Part shown: piece by piece, positions 1-7,985 of the stretch
Layout of the letters: each line of letters begins with the position of its first letter
Numbering within the stretch: the stretch's first letter is position 1
Assembly: GCA_022414725.1 (NCBI GenBank)
Contig: JAJSRW010002071.1
Span: forward strand, 62,001 to 126,000
DNA length: 64,000 bases
Direction: 5' to 3'
From: Microglena sp. YARC
Lineage: Eukaryota; Chlorophyta; Chlorophyceae; Chlamydomonadales; Chlamydomonadaceae
The notes under the pieces: generated by a model
What the model saw: the letters and a program-made list of their open reading frames with translations, nothing else
Database searches by the model: none
Told to the model about the DNA's origin: nothing
Program-made: the position numbers and the translations under genes

Positions 1-701
1 CGGCCAGCTTAGAACGGTAGAATACACCCTATATATATCAATAACGTCTTTTCGAGTAGGTGCAGTAGTAGGTATGTCATCATCGTCATCATCGTCATAT
101 CTGGTACCCGATGCAGAACGCATTACACTAGCTTTAGCAGTCTTCTCATTTACCTTAGCGGTATTCTTGCTAGCTTTAGCAGTCTTCTCATTTACCTTAG
201 CGGTATTCTTGCTAGCTTTAGCAGTCTTCTCAGTTGATTCAGGGGACTTGAAAGTTACTTTAGCGGTCTTATCACTTACCTTAGGGGATTTGAAAAGTAC
301 TTTAGCGGTCTTCTCACTTGCTTTAGGGGACTTATCACTTGATTTAGGAGTCTTCACACTTGCTTTAAGGGACTTATCACTTGATTTAGGAGTCTTCACA
401 CTTGTTTTAAGGGACTTATCACTTGATTTAGGAGTCTTCACACTTGCTTTAAGGGACTTATCACTTGATTTAGGAGTCTTCACACTTGCTTTAGGTTAGT
501 GGTCTTCTCACTTGATTTAGGGGATTCTAAAAGTACTTTAGTCGTATTATTAGCATTTGACGCTGTCCGGACGGCATCTGCTTTTTTAGTTTTTGTTGGT
601 TGTAACGGAACCAGTCTGCGCGGTTTAGGTAAAATACCAGGATGTTTTCGTGTATATCGGTTAGGGACATAATTCGCTTCAGACGGATTGTTCATATACA
701 T
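1..701 (-). CDS. Repeat-rich protein, runs off the left edge, frameshifted
   Basis: The minus strand carries an N-terminal segment (MYMNNPSE..., proline/lysine rich), then a lysine/serine-rich tandem repeat of 14 residues (42 bp, of the type KTPKSSDKSLKASV), then an Asp run and the start of a new folded segment (DVIDIYRVY) that continues past base 1. The N-terminal frame stops at 480 and the repeat frame is blocked at 496-498, so a single-base shift between about 480 and 498 breaks the gene or is a sequence error. The repeat frame is then open to base 1. The layout (disordered repeat, then a segment beginning with a VI.IY-like motif) resembles the paired-domain proteins at 22985, 25960 and 35153. 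The plus-strand frame over 74-499 is a shadow of the repeat. Function unknown. Confidence 0.6.
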
Positions 702-961
702 AATATGCGATTTTTAACTATCGCTTTGATTAACACAATAACAAAAACAGCGGTAATACGATATAGTACGCGTTGTTGATACACAGACATTCAACGACAA
801 GATACATGGCTATACCATCACAACAACAACGTATTTTCACAGATTCTGAAATATATAACATATACGGGTCTCTCTTATCATTTCTCTGAGCCACATTTGG
901 TCACATTACACCCTATAATGTTCATTCGGGGCGGAAAAAAGTGCACACATATGTATATAGC

Positions 962-1198
962 ATGGTAGAGCACATTATTACATGTAGTGATTTGAAAACA
1001 GTAGGTGAGCGGATCGAACACATAGTAAATGAGATGGCTTCTTTGTATGAAGCGACAGGCGTGGAGTATTTCAAAGCCCATGCATCAGGATGGTCCCAAT
1101 GGGTGTGGATGTTACAAGATAGCAAGCGCCGAGAGTGGCAGATCACATACCCTGGGGATCCTCAGGGGGTGTGGAATTCACCAAAAGACCGGGTGTAA
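962..1198 (+). CDS. Small hypothetical protein
   Basis: A 78-aa frame from ATG at 962 (an in-frame ATG lies at 941). The composition looks like a soluble protein, with a hydrophilic helix near residues 10-30 and a tryptophan-rich centre (WSQWVWML). I recognise no domain. Two overlapping antisense frames and one other plus frame exist here, and I judge them shadows because their composition is poor. No TATA-like element is obvious upstream. Existence is uncertain. Confidence 0.4.
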   Translation: MVEHIITCSDLKTVGERIEHIVNEMASLYEATGVEYFKAHASGWSQWVWMLQDSKRREWQITYPGDPQGVWNSPKDRV

Positions 1199-1335
1199 TG
1201 AGAAAAGATAACTATGTTCGTCTGATATGAGTTCTGAACTCTTATTATGCAAAATAAATGTAACAGAAATATAATACATTTAAAAAATCGAAAATATAAT
1301 GATTTCAATTGATATCAAAAGTCAGTGAGCTAAAA

Positions 1336-1626
1336 ATGTTCTTACCTAACGATGTTATGTGTATTATACAAGAAAAGCTATACAACCAGACATGTCCTTT
1401 CTACACCAACAAAGATGTGTTGATAGACGTGAATAATTTTAAAAAGGAGTTAGGGTTGCCATACGATAATTTGAATATTTCAAAACACGATACTATAAGG
1501 CGATTGGATCTGAAGAGCAACAATTATGACAATGCTAAAATGATTCAACACCACATATTAGTTCACACAAGACAACATATACCCAAATCTTTTATTGAAT
1601 CTGTTTTACCGTTTATCACAAAATGA
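1336..1626 (+). CDS. Small F-box-like protein
   Basis: A 96-aa protein. The frame is open from a TTG at 1309, but the first ATG is 1336, giving an N-terminus MFLPNDVMCIIQEKL. This LP.DV...I...L pattern is the start of F-box-like motifs that are common in small proteins of large DNA viruses, where they can recruit host SCF ubiquitin ligases. Here only the first helix matches convincingly, so the F-box role is inference. Its stop overlaps the possible ATGA start of the next gene at 1623. Confidence 0.5.
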   Translation: MFLPNDVMCIIQEKLYNQTCPFYTNKDVLIDVNNFKKELGLPYDNLNISKHDTIRRLDLKSNNYDNAKMIQHHILVHTRQHIPKSFIESVLPFITK

Positions 1627-2150
1627 TTATATGTATAACGTTGTTACCCTATTCAAAAAACAAGGGTGTAGGGCTGGAAAAGCATAGCGATATAAATATG
1701 GATACTTTTCTGTTCGTACAAAAATACGGAACGTACGAGTGCAAGAAAGTGGAAACATTAAAGCATTTGAAGTACGGAAATGTAGGAGTATCCCTCCGAT
1801 GCAGAAGGGACGAGAAATGGGATGAAGGGTTTATGTTCAGGGCGGGACAAATCATGAACAACACTCCCAATCGTTCTGGGTGGGTCCATTTATTACTTTT
1901 GGAAGGTTGTGTTAAATTTATAATATCAAGTCATTCGAGTACGAGTGATGACGGATCGGAAATGTTGACTCTATTGTCAAATATGTCATATATGCGAGGG
2001 GCTATTTATGAAAAGGCGCAAGCATTTGAGTGTTATGGTGACAGTTATGATAAATACGATGACATATTGGATACATCACATACTAGATCTCTGTCAGATA
2101 TTGATAACGAAATAAACAAAATATTACTAGTAAGATCACTAGTAATATAA
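1623..2150 (+). CDS. Hypothetical protein
   Basis: 175 aa if started at 1623, where ATGA overlaps the previous stop. A likelier start is ATG 1698 (MDTFLFVQK, 150 aa), which directly follows a TATAAAT string. The protein is soluble and mixed alpha/beta in composition, with an acidic C-terminal third. I recognise no family. The frame ends at 2150, just where the A-rich promoter-like element of the next gene starts. Confidence 0.55.
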   Translation: MIICITLLPYSKNKGVGLEKHSDINMDTFLFVQKYGTYECKKVETLKHLKYGNVGVSLRCRRDEKWDEGFMFRAGQIMNNTPNRSGWVHLLLLEGCVKFIISSHSSTSDDGSEMLTLLSNMSYMRGAIYEKAQAFECYGDSYDKYDDILDTSHTRSLSDIDNEINKILLVRSLVI

Positions 2151-2172
2151 AAAATGAAAAACTATATATCTA
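2149..2172 (+). promoter_or_regulatory. A-tract/TGA/TATATA promoter-like element
   Basis: An A-run followed by ATGAAAAACTATATAT, ending about 20 nt before the ATG at 2191. The same layout (A-run, TGA or TGG, AAAC, then TATA) occurs before genes at 7056, 30361, 40708, 41305 and 54186 on the plus strand. Confidence 0.45.
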
Positions 2173-2190
2173 ACTAGATTCTAATACAAA

Positions 2191-2412
2191 ATGTTGAACA
2201 ACACCAACTTACCATACTCGGGACGTCGTACATCACGTCATAAAATACAGACTTGCACAGATAAACCATTAAAACCTATACGAGTTTTTTCAGAATGTAT
2301 AAAAGTCAATATGAAATTGACCACAATGGTTGATAATGACAATTATCATGTTGAACATGAGGACAAAGTGTGGACCGGGTATGTTGTTGTCAAAACAGTA
2401 ATTATAAATTGA
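2191..2412 (+). CDS. Small hypothetical protein
   Basis: A 73-aa basic protein beginning MLNNTNLPYSGRR, with no recognised domain. It is supported mainly by the promoter-like A-tract/TATATA element ending about 20 nt upstream, which matches the element before clearer genes of this window. The gene ends shortly before the convergent GNAT gene. Confidence 0.5.
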   Translation: MLNNTNLPYSGRRTSRHKIQTCTDKPLKPIRVFSECIKVNMKLTTMVDNDNYHVEHEDKVWTGYVVVKTVIIN

Positions 2413-2447
2413 ATTCACTGTCACAACTATTCATATTTATCACAAGA

Positions 2448-2927
2448 TTATCCATTAACTATCATCATCGATGGAGTAGTTTTTTTCTTACAACCCTGTT
2501 TATACATGGGAACAAAATGCTTTTGCATTATCTTTGACAAACCGAGCATATGGGCGAGTATCCATCCACGACGCAGGTTACCCGCTACTTTTTCAGGTTT
2601 ACAACACGCATATATTCGTCGGTCTGTTTGGGTTTCTAACTCGTTTATCAAAACATCTGCATATCCACACTTTCTATACTTTTCACTCACATAAAGGTGA
2701 CTGGCAATTGGAATGAAGAATTTGTGGTCTAGCCCTATAGTGCCTATAAGGTCGCCGCTTTTATAATCAATCATCACCAACAATACGTCATTATCGGTCC
2801 TCATCCACGTCTTTTCCAAAAGATCAACAGTGTACAGTGTAGAGACACCCCACTCAGCGTTGAATACGGACGCTATTTTATATTTCATGTCTAAAGACAC
2901 ATCTTGTAACTTGAAAATGCTATTCAT
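2448..2927 (-). CDS. GNAT-family N-acetyltransferase
   Basis: 159 aa. The central part contains the GNAT acetyl-CoA binding motif A: a beta strand (SHLYVSEKYR) followed by the pyrophosphate loop in KCGYADVLINELE, which is a variant of the usual R/Q-x-x-G-x-G/A. A preceding strand, LIGTIGLD, matches motif D/A geometry. GNAT enzymes move an acetyl group from acetyl-CoA to an amine such as a lysine, an N-terminus or a polyamine. The substrate cannot be read from sequence. The length is normal for a single-domain GNAT. The first residues (MNSIFKLQDVSLDMK) make a sensible start. Confidence 0.75.
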   Translation of the reverse strand: MNSIFKLQDVSLDMKYKIASVFNAEWGVSTLYTVDLLEKTWMRTDNDVLLVMIDYKSGDLIGTIGLDHKFFIPIASHLYVSEKYRKCGYADVLINELETQTDRRIYACCKPEKVAGNLRRGWILAHMLGLSKIMQKHFVPMYKQGCKKKTTPSMMIVNG

Positions 2928-3001
2928 TTTCTAGTAATGGTATATATGTTTTTAAACCATCAAATTCAGATCTATGATTCTCATAATAAATGATTTTTAT
3001 G

Positions 3002-3042
3002 ATTAGTGTAACTTCATAGCAATGCATTAATGGCTTACAGGA
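3002..3042 (-). repeat. Solo fragment of the ~183-bp satellite
   Basis: The stretch around GCAATGCATTAATGGCTTA repeats the core of the array at 10.6-11.5 kb (same orientation there) and of the 44-54 kb arrays (opposite orientation). It stands alone between the GNAT gene and the desaturase. Confidence 0.6.
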
Positions 3043-3063
3043 AATGAGTCTAGGTTTAAATAG

Positions 3064-4260
3064 TCACTCATAGTAAACAACATCACCGGTAGAAGGAACA
3101 GTATGGTCGTTGTCGAAACTATGTACCAAGGGTTTTATGAGGTGAAAGGGGAACCAACCCTGACACTTGACGGGTATTCTGTAGTACGAACCCAATATCT
3201 CTTTGATGTGTTTGGTTGCCTCTACCAAATTATAATGAGGTATTTCAGGAAAAATGTGGTGGACAACATGAGTCCCTATGTTATGATGGAGCTCATTGAA
3301 CACACCATAGTCTCTATCAACACTAGAAAGACTACCACGCAAATAACTCCACTCAGAACCCCTGTACCAGGGTATCAAAGGCTCACCATCAACAGAACCA
3401 TGGTGATGCAAGTATGATACACCGGATAACCAAGCACAAAATATCACATAAGGGGCGAAATACAGGTTCATAACAGCACACACACCCAACACAGTCATAG
3501 CTTGATACAATACACACAAGAACATAAATATACACACATTAGAGATCATTACCAATCTCTTGTCGGTAAAAGCAAAGAACTTACTACGAGGGTCAAAGTG
3601 AGATACAGGGAACCATAAATATACGGGAAATGATAAAAGGGAAAAAGGGAGCTTTGTACGGAAAACAGTGCCAATGGTGTTCAATAAACCACTACAACCC
3701 CTAGGCAAGGGCTTCCAAGATTCATCCTTTTCAGGATGGGCGTGGAATGTATGGTGGATTCTATGACTAGCACGAAAGCCATGGAAAGGAACCAATAAAA
3801 AACTATCAGATATCAGACCAACTACGTCATTAACACATTGGTTGTTGGAGAAGCTATGATGCACGCAGTCATGGCCTATGTTAAACAATGCCCAAAAGAA
3901 AGAACCCTGTAGGAACCAGTATACAGGCCATATGTACCAACTATCAAAATATAAGGCAATACATGACGAAGTTGTAATAGATACAACGTCGCGTAAGAAA
4001 TAACTCAATGATATTTGTGTATTCTTCTTACACAGATGGCGGGGTATTCGTTGTCTCAAATCAGACAACGTGAAACAGGGTTTGTCAGAAGATAACTCAT
4101 ATACACCAGCATCATGCAAGGATGACAAACTCCGCTTCAAAGACACCAGTTTATTCAGCTTCAAATTGATCAAAACAGGATGTACCTTTTTCATTAGCAT
4201 TATGATTGTCTGACACATAATTTCTTTAAATACAAACGATGAGGGGCTTAAGGAAAACAT
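3064..4260 (-). CDS. Membrane fatty acid desaturase (Delta-12/omega-3 type)
   Basis: 398 aa, full family length. All three histidine boxes of membrane desaturases are present: HDCVH at residues 130-134, HRIHH at 166-170 and HVVHH at 331-335, set between hydrophobic segments near 95-125, 240-285 and others. The context GHDC.H.SFS, HPEKDESW after box 2 and IPHYNLVEATKH after box 3 is that of the plant/algal Delta-12 and omega-3 acyl desaturases, which introduce a cis double bond with O2 and electrons from cytochrome b5 or ferredoxin. The N-terminal 80 residues contain the usual TLSDLRQ..P lead-in. Methionines at residues 15, 21 and 23 are alternative starts. The 5' end overlaps the next minus-strand frame by 35 bp. 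Likely acquired from an algal-type host. Substrate and regiochemistry are inference. Confidence 0.92.
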   Translation of the reverse strand: MFSLSPSSFVFKEIMCQTIIMLMKKVHPVLINLKLNKLVSLKRSLSSLHDAGVYELSSDKPCFTLSDLRQRIPRHLCKKNTQISLSYFLRDVVSITTSSCIALYFDSWYIWPVYWFLQGSFFWALFNIGHDCVHHSFSNNQCVNDVVGLISDSFLLVPFHGFRASHRIHHTFHAHPEKDESWKPLPRGCSGLLNTIGTVFRTKLPFSLLSFPVYLWFPVSHFDPRSKFFAFTDKRLVMISNVCIFMFLCVLYQAMTVLGVCAVMNLYFAPYVIFCAWLSGVSYLHHHGSVDGEPLIPWYRGSEWSYLRGSLSSVDRDYGVFNELHHNIGTHVVHHIFPEIPHYNLVEATKHIKEILGSYYRIPVKCQGWFPFHLIKPLVHSFDNDHTVPSTGDVVYYE

Positions 4261-4615
4261 ATACCATTACTACCGCACAACAAACCAATAGATATACATA
4301 TGCATCTCTATTTTTTGGATGTTTCATTTTACTGTTCCGCCGACTGTAGCTTAAATTCAACGGTTTTACAAAAACGGCATACCAAAACGAGCTTGAACTG
4401 CGCATGAAAAGAGAGTGCGAGCAACAATTGCCGATACGTACGTCGGATGTACAGGCTGAGGAGGCACAGCAGCAGATGCCTCGGCTGCCTTGGCTGCATC
4501 GGCTGCCTCGGCTGCCTACCTCAGCCCGGCGGCAGAGTTCGAATAACGCGTCATCAGCTTCGATAGCATCAACGAGCATCATCGCCCTAAGCTCCGATCC
4601 GGTCTTTTTGTCCAT
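4226..4615 (-). CDS. Hypothetical cysteine-rich membrane-anchored protein
   Basis: 129 aa with one hydrophobic segment near the C-terminus (residues ~107-125), so it could be tail-anchored. The middle is Ser/Cys/Arg rich and comes from a GGCAGC-type triplet repeat (about 4470-4520). The +1 frame of that repeat would instead read as an Ala/Glu helix (AAEAADAAKAAEA), which looks more natural, so a frameshift here is possible. It sits just upstream of, and overlaps, the desaturase. TATATA strings lie upstream at 4625-4665. Confidence 0.4.
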   Translation of the reverse strand: MDKKTGSELRAMMLVDAIEADDALFELCRRAEVGSRGSRCSQGSRGICCCASSACTSDVRIGNCCSHSLFMRSSSSFWYAVFVKPLNLSYSRRNSKMKHPKNRDAYVYLLVCCAVVMVYVFLKPLIVCI

Positions 4616-4694
4616 CCTGTATACAACTATTTAAGCTATATACTACTATATAAGCTATATATAGTACCACCTTATATCATTTTATATTTTGAAT

Positions 4695-5090
4695 TTAAAT
4701 TCCAAAGCATTGTTTAGAAATTTTTGTATACACCGGTCCATCAGTTTTTATTTTTCGTCCAGTTGTAGGATTTGTATTCCTATCCAAAAGCCATTTCCTA
4801 CACATATCTTTTTCGCTTAATGGCTTGTTTTTATCCTTGCTTTTATCATTGCTTTTATCCTTGCTTTTAATAGGGTCCTTGAAAGAAATGCACATTTTTG
4901 CGTATTTATTGTAAACTCCCTTATCTTTTTGGATAGTGCGCCCTGTTTCAGGATTAATAGTCTTGTTCTCAAGCCATGTATCGCATAATCGTCTTTCTGC
5001 TGAATAACTATTGACGGGGGCCGGTGTTTTTGCTTTTGGGCTAGTAGGTTTTGCCTTGGTTTTATTGTTTGTTTTCTTATTTTGCGCCAT
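4695..5090 (-). CDS. Double 2-cysteine adaptor domain protein
   Basis: 131 aa from ATG 5090 (MAQNKK). The frame opens further upstream, but that part is an AT-only promoter-like stretch. After a Lys/Pro-rich N-terminus come two copies of the virus-specific 2-cysteine adaptor motif: C-D-T-W-L....NP.TGR.I....Y.K....C (about residues 40-70) and C-R-K-W-L....NP.TGRKI....Y.K....C (about 98-128), joined by a Lys/Asp/Ser linker. This small domain is known in proteins of large DNA viruses, often attached to kinases or OTU proteases, and is thought to be a protein adaptor. A third copy begins the 26997 gene. Function beyond binding is not known. Confidence 0.75.
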   Translation of the reverse strand: MAQNKKTNNKTKAKPTSPKAKTPAPVNSYSAERRLCDTWLENKTINPETGRTIQKDKGVYNKYAKMCISFKDPIKSKDKSNDKSKDKNKPLSEKDMCRKWLLDRNTNPTTGRKIKTDGPVYTKISKQCFGI

Positions 5091-5186
5091 ATATATTATA
5101 ATTATATAATATATATTTAATAGCCAAAAGCCAATCAAATCATAATAAAGACGAGGGCTGAACAGGATGGTGTGTGTATTTTCAAA

Positions 5187-5303
5187 TCACGTAGTCTCCG
5201 TAAATGTATGCTTTATACACTTTTGAAGTAAAATATGTTTATGCTTATCTACAAGTTCACGTATAAATTCCACATTGTTATCGTTTGATTGCACTGTTGA
5301 CAT
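5187..5303 (-). CDS. Possible 38-aa protein
   Basis: A short frame from ATG 5303 (MSTVQSNDNNVEF...) with balanced, helix-prone composition, in an otherwise empty spacer. TATAAAC lies upstream. No homology recognised, and it could be chance. Confidence 0.3.
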   Translation of the reverse strand: MSTVQSNDNNVEFIRELVDKHKHILLQKCIKHTFTETT

Positions 5304-5405
5304 TGTCGAAACAAATAATGTTAGTATGTTTATATACAGCAACGTTTTTAAGTGTAAAACTATAGGGTAATTTGCGTTTCAAAATGGTGAGGCAAAACAC
5401 CATTT

Positions 5406-5711
5406 TCATATATTTGAATTAATGATGTTATTTGCTTTGTCTATGAAACTGTTACAATAACCACCTAGATCGCTTTTAACTTCCGGACTATGTATCAATG
5501 ATTTGATTTGAATGATATTCATACTATTGATTACATCACAATCAACATTAAAGGCAACTTTGCCTCTATTGCGGGACAGTGGTTCATCGTTAATATCTGC
5601 TTGTGTAGATTTAATGGCCGATATAATATCTGCACGAATCCTATCAAGTTTGCTACCCATTGTATAATTGTAAGTTAATAATACTTGTATATTACTGTTT
5701 GGGGTTTCCAT
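5406..5711 (-). CDS. Hypothetical protein
   Basis: 101 aa, soluble and mostly helical in composition, with residues SKLDRIRADIISAIKS forming a likely amphipathic helix. A second ATG at 5660 (MGSKLDR) would give 84 aa. No recognised family. It is followed downstream by a ~100-base spacer holding a possible 38-aa frame. Confidence 0.5.
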   Translation of the reverse strand: METPNSNIQVLLTYNYTMGSKLDRIRADIISAIKSTQADINDEPLSRNRGKVAFNVDCDVINSMNIIQIKSLIHSPEVKSDLGGYCNSFIDKANNIINSNI

Positions 5712-5803
5712 TTTTTTGCATTGTTTTTAAAAGCGGTGGGAATACTTCTTCATTACAAAAAGAACAAGACTTAGAGACAACACTCATTCATCCACTTGTT
5801 AGA

Positions 5804-5989
5804 ATGTTTTGCATAGCGGCAATTAATGTAATTAGTGAATGGGTAGTTACCAAGTCTTCAAACAAAACTGTGAAACAATCTCCAACTGAATGTTATCCAA
5901 GGGATAAACTAACGGATTTTACAGTTGGGACATGGGATCAGTCAACTATCGAGTATGACCAAGAGCGGAAAACATTTTGGAATAAATGA
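5804..5989 (+). CDS. Possible small protein
   Basis: 61 aa from ATG 5804 (MFCIAAINVISEW...). The frame is open upstream to a TTG at 5660 that overlaps the minus-strand gene. The C-terminal half is hydrophilic and protein-like (TVGTWDQSTIEYDQE). No domain is recognised and no clear promoter is seen. Confidence 0.35.
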   Translation: MFCIAAINVISEWVVTKSSNKTVKQSPTECYPRDKLTDFTVGTWDQSTIEYDQERKTFWNK

Positions 5990-6016
5990 ATACGGAGACG
6001 ATTCCATTTTACAAAA

Positions 6017-6029
6017 GCTATATAAAAAG
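6017..6029 (+). promoter_or_regulatory. TATATAAAAAG promoter-like element
   Basis: GCTATATAAAAAG lies 30 nt before ATG 6059. The core ATATAAAAAG recurs at 6194, 40668 and 41260, each 20-40 nt before a gene start. Confidence 0.45.
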
Positions 6030-6058
6030 AAAAACACATAAACCAATGAATACGTTCG

Positions 6059-6187
6059 ATGGGGTGTGCCACGTATTCCTACTATGAAAACACTGATCAC
6101 TACACCGACATCAGCAACTCTTTCTTTTCTTTATATTGTGAGAAAGGTCCATCCAAATTTGTTAGCTACGAGATATATATATCGTAA
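6059..6187 (+). CDS. 42-aa protein with MGC acylation signal
   Basis: A frame too short for routine calling. It begins Met-Gly-Cys-Ala-Thr-Tyr-Ser, which has Gly2 for N-myristoylation with Cys3 next to it for palmitoylation, then a tyrosine-rich hydrophilic body ending YEIYIS. It starts 30 nt after a TATATAAAAAG element, the same distance seen before other genes, and the frame before this ATG differs from the chance ATG at 6045. The phosphodiesterase at 18742 has a similar N-terminus. Membrane anchoring is inference. Confidence 0.45.
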   Translation: MGCATYSYYENTDHYTDISNSFFSLYCEKGPSKFVSYEIYIS

Positions 6188-6192
6188 ATTAC

Positions 6193-6203
6193 ACATATAA
6201 AAA
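6193..6203 (+). promoter_or_regulatory. ATATAAAAAG promoter-like element
   Basis: CATATAAAAAG begins 31 nt before ATG 6224. It has the same core as the elements at 6019, 40668 and 41260. Confidence 0.45.
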
Positions 6204-6223
6204 GTAAATATCAATAATGGATA

Positions 6224-6787
6224 ATGGATACTTTAGGCATAAAGAAAATATATTCACAAGAGCAGTATGTATTGTTTGGTATATACTTTAGTAAAAGAAT
6301 GAACAATACAATGAAATGTTTTTATTTTCCAACGCTAGAAATGGCGAAAGATGTTTATATTACTTTACAATATTTTATGTCTTATTGGGATAGAGGATAT
6401 GATGGCGGAGAATTAAGTAGTGGACTCCGAGGATGGGGTCAGGAAATAGTGGGAGAGGTACCGTATGGAGCGATTGACACAATTATTTTTACACAAATAA
6501 ATGATGAACAATTGTTGAGTAATCAAGGATATGTGATGAATATTCATAATTTTATTGACCGGTCTAAACAATTGATGAATCATCGTTGCAATTTAAGAAT
6601 TAAACCCATACCTAAATACTTTTATGATGAACATTTGTTGACAGTACTCAGAATTACTGGATTTTTACCCAGAATAAAAAGAACGAAATTTACATTCAAT
6701 CTTTTTGCATATGATTATATTGAAACAGATGAGAAAACTGTGAGAGAAATGGGATTGGTTTTATCAGAAACCCATGTATTTGCGTAG
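6224..6787 (+). CDS. Hypothetical protein
   Basis: 187 aa with the strong composition of a folded soluble protein: aromatic-rich, with a GYDGGELSSGLRGWG loop near residues 65-80. An upstream ATG at 6217 is in another frame and soon stops. I recognise no family. It is preceded by ATATAAAAAG about 20 nt before the start. No signal peptide or membrane segment. Confidence 0.7.
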   Translation: MDTLGIKKIYSQEQYVLFGIYFSKRMNNTMKCFYFPTLEMAKDVYITLQYFMSYWDRGYDGGELSSGLRGWGQEIVGEVPYGAIDTIIFTQINDEQLLSNQGYVMNIHNFIDRSKQLMNHRCNLRIKPIPKYFYDEHLLTVLRITGFLPRIKRTKFTFNLFAYDYIETDEKTVREMGLVLSETHVFA

Positions 6788-6962
6788 CTGCATCTGAGAT
6801 TCAATCACATCTCAATACAATACACGTGGTCCTACAACTTGTGGATAAGGACGTGGAACGATAACAAGAAGAGGTTGGTTGAAGCAGCCGCTGCAGAATG
6901 AACAGTGTTACATTCCTTATATATCCTTCGTTTATATTCCTTGTCGCTTTTTTCCGCCAACT

Positions 6963-6988
6963 AAAAAAATTGAAACACAAATAAAAGC
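6963..6988 (+). promoter_or_regulatory. AAAAAAATTGA...AATAAAAG promoter-like element
   Basis: An A-run ending TTGA, then AAATAAAAG, about 70 nt before ATG 7056. Near-identical pairs occur in front of the minus-strand genes at 49727, 55221 and 56829. The AAAATTGA part resembles the early promoter known from mimivirus relatives. Confidence 0.55.
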
Positions 6989-7055
6989 CACCGACTAGTA
7001 ACAAACAATACAACTACAAACGATACAACTACAAACGATTACATCAGAGAAGATA

Positions 7056-7475
7056 ATGACCACTGCCGACGAGTTGACTTGCTGCAGCACCATCAATGCT
7101 TGCGCACTGCTGTCACTTGATGCTCTCTGTTGCATCCCGTGTTGCATGTGTTGCGGTGGCTGCTGCGGCAAGTACGATACGTGTGTTGCGAGTGAGTTCG
7201 ATGACTTGAAGAGCAAGCCGGGTCAAGACAGGCTGGGAACAGTGTGCATGGTGCAATGCATTGCCGCGATGTTTCTACCATTCACATTTTGCGGATGCTG
7301 TTGGGCATGTTGTGGCACTTGCACATCATGTGCTAGCGGAGTCATCAAGCTTGCGAAGAACAACAGCACTGCTCCGGTTACACCAACCAACGATGCAGTC
7401 ATCACACCGCCGCCAAAACAGACGTTTGAAAGGGAGCTTAACGACTTTGCCACCAATTTCTTGAACAAGAAGTAA
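7056..7475 (+). CDS. Cysteine-rich protein with two hydrophobic Cys clusters
   Basis: 139 aa with more than 20 cysteines. The N-terminal third reads CCSTINACALL...CCIPCCMCCGGCC, and a second hydrophobic Cys-rich stretch near residues 65-100 (MFLPFTFCGCCWACCGTCTSC) could be a membrane segment. The C-terminus is a Pro/Thr linker followed by a short amphipathic helix. The pattern suggests palmitoylated or disulphide-rich membrane association, and I do not recognise a family. It has the promoter pair at 6963 and an A/T hairpin at 7507 after the stop, the combination found at several other well-defined genes here, so I expect strong expression. Confidence 0.65.
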   Translation: MTTADELTCCSTINACALLSLDALCCIPCCMCCGGCCGKYDTCVASEFDDLKSKPGQDRLGTVCMVQCIAAMFLPFTFCGCCWACCGTCTSCASGVIKLAKNNSTAPVTPTNDAVITPPPKQTFERELNDFATNFLNKK

Positions 7476-7506
7476 TCGGTGGGCCATTGTAAAAATCAAA
7501 AAAACA

Positions 7507-7531
7507 AAAAAAGAAGAAAAACTTCTTTTTT
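7507..7531 (+). terminator. A/T hairpin 3' end signal
   Basis: Stem AAAAAGAAG / CTTCTTTTT with a short A-loop, about 30 nt after the stop of the Cys-rich gene. Such hairpins mark transcript ends in mimivirus-like giant viruses. Others occur here at 41123, 42043, 49207 and 54811. Confidence 0.5.
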
Positions 7532-7671
7532 CTAGACAGTGTTAGACATCAACAACGTTTAGGCACTTAAAGGTTGTTGATAACTTGTAAACGAATAATT
7601 TGATGAGGTATTTTGTCTCAAACGGTCTGACGCCTTTAGATGTTACACTATGAACATATCGTCACGCAAAT

Positions 7672-7900
7672 ATAAGTATCGGAGGAACTCCATCATATGA
7701 AATAAGTATCGGAGGAACTCCATCATATGAAATAAGTATCCGTTCATATGAAAATAAGTATCGTCCATCATATGAAAATGTCCATTCAGAAATATATCGG
7801 AGGAACTCCATCATATGAAATAAGTATCGGATCCATGAAAGTATCGGATCCATCATATCGGAAAACTCCATCATACGCTCCATCATGAAACATATCGTCA
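7672..7900. repeat. Degenerate ~30-bp tandem repeat
   Basis: Imperfect copies of TATCGGAGGAACTCCATCAT with ATATGAAATAAG linkers. The unit contains a small palindrome (GGAGGAACTCC). It lies between the hairpin of the Cys-rich gene and an IS607 right-end remnant. Frames here are poor and I call no gene in 7532-8225. A chance frame over 7960-8208 on the minus strand has no support. Confidence 0.65.
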
Positions 7901-7925
7901 CGCAATGCTCCAGGTCCAACCACCA

Positions 7926-7985
7926 CCGCTCTGAAAACCCTGTTATTCCATTATATTCTCTAATAATTCTGAAGGGTCGTAGAAC
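7926..7985 (-). mobile_element. Solo right end of the IS607-type element
   Basis: About 59 bases starting CCGCTCTGAAAACCCTG are almost identical to the right end (tnpB side) of the two complete elements, including both arms of the terminal hairpin region up to GGGTCGTAGAA. No left end or coding part is attached. Confidence 0.8.

Noticed and set aside
74..499. 141-aa plus-strand repeat frame
   Set aside because: Shadow of the Lys/Ser repeat on the minus strand. The minus strand has unique, protein-like flanks on both sides; the plus frame does not.
7093..7468. Minus-strand frames opposite the Cys-rich gene
   Set aside because: The plus frame has a promoter, a hairpin and a coherent Cys pattern; the minus frames are its complement.
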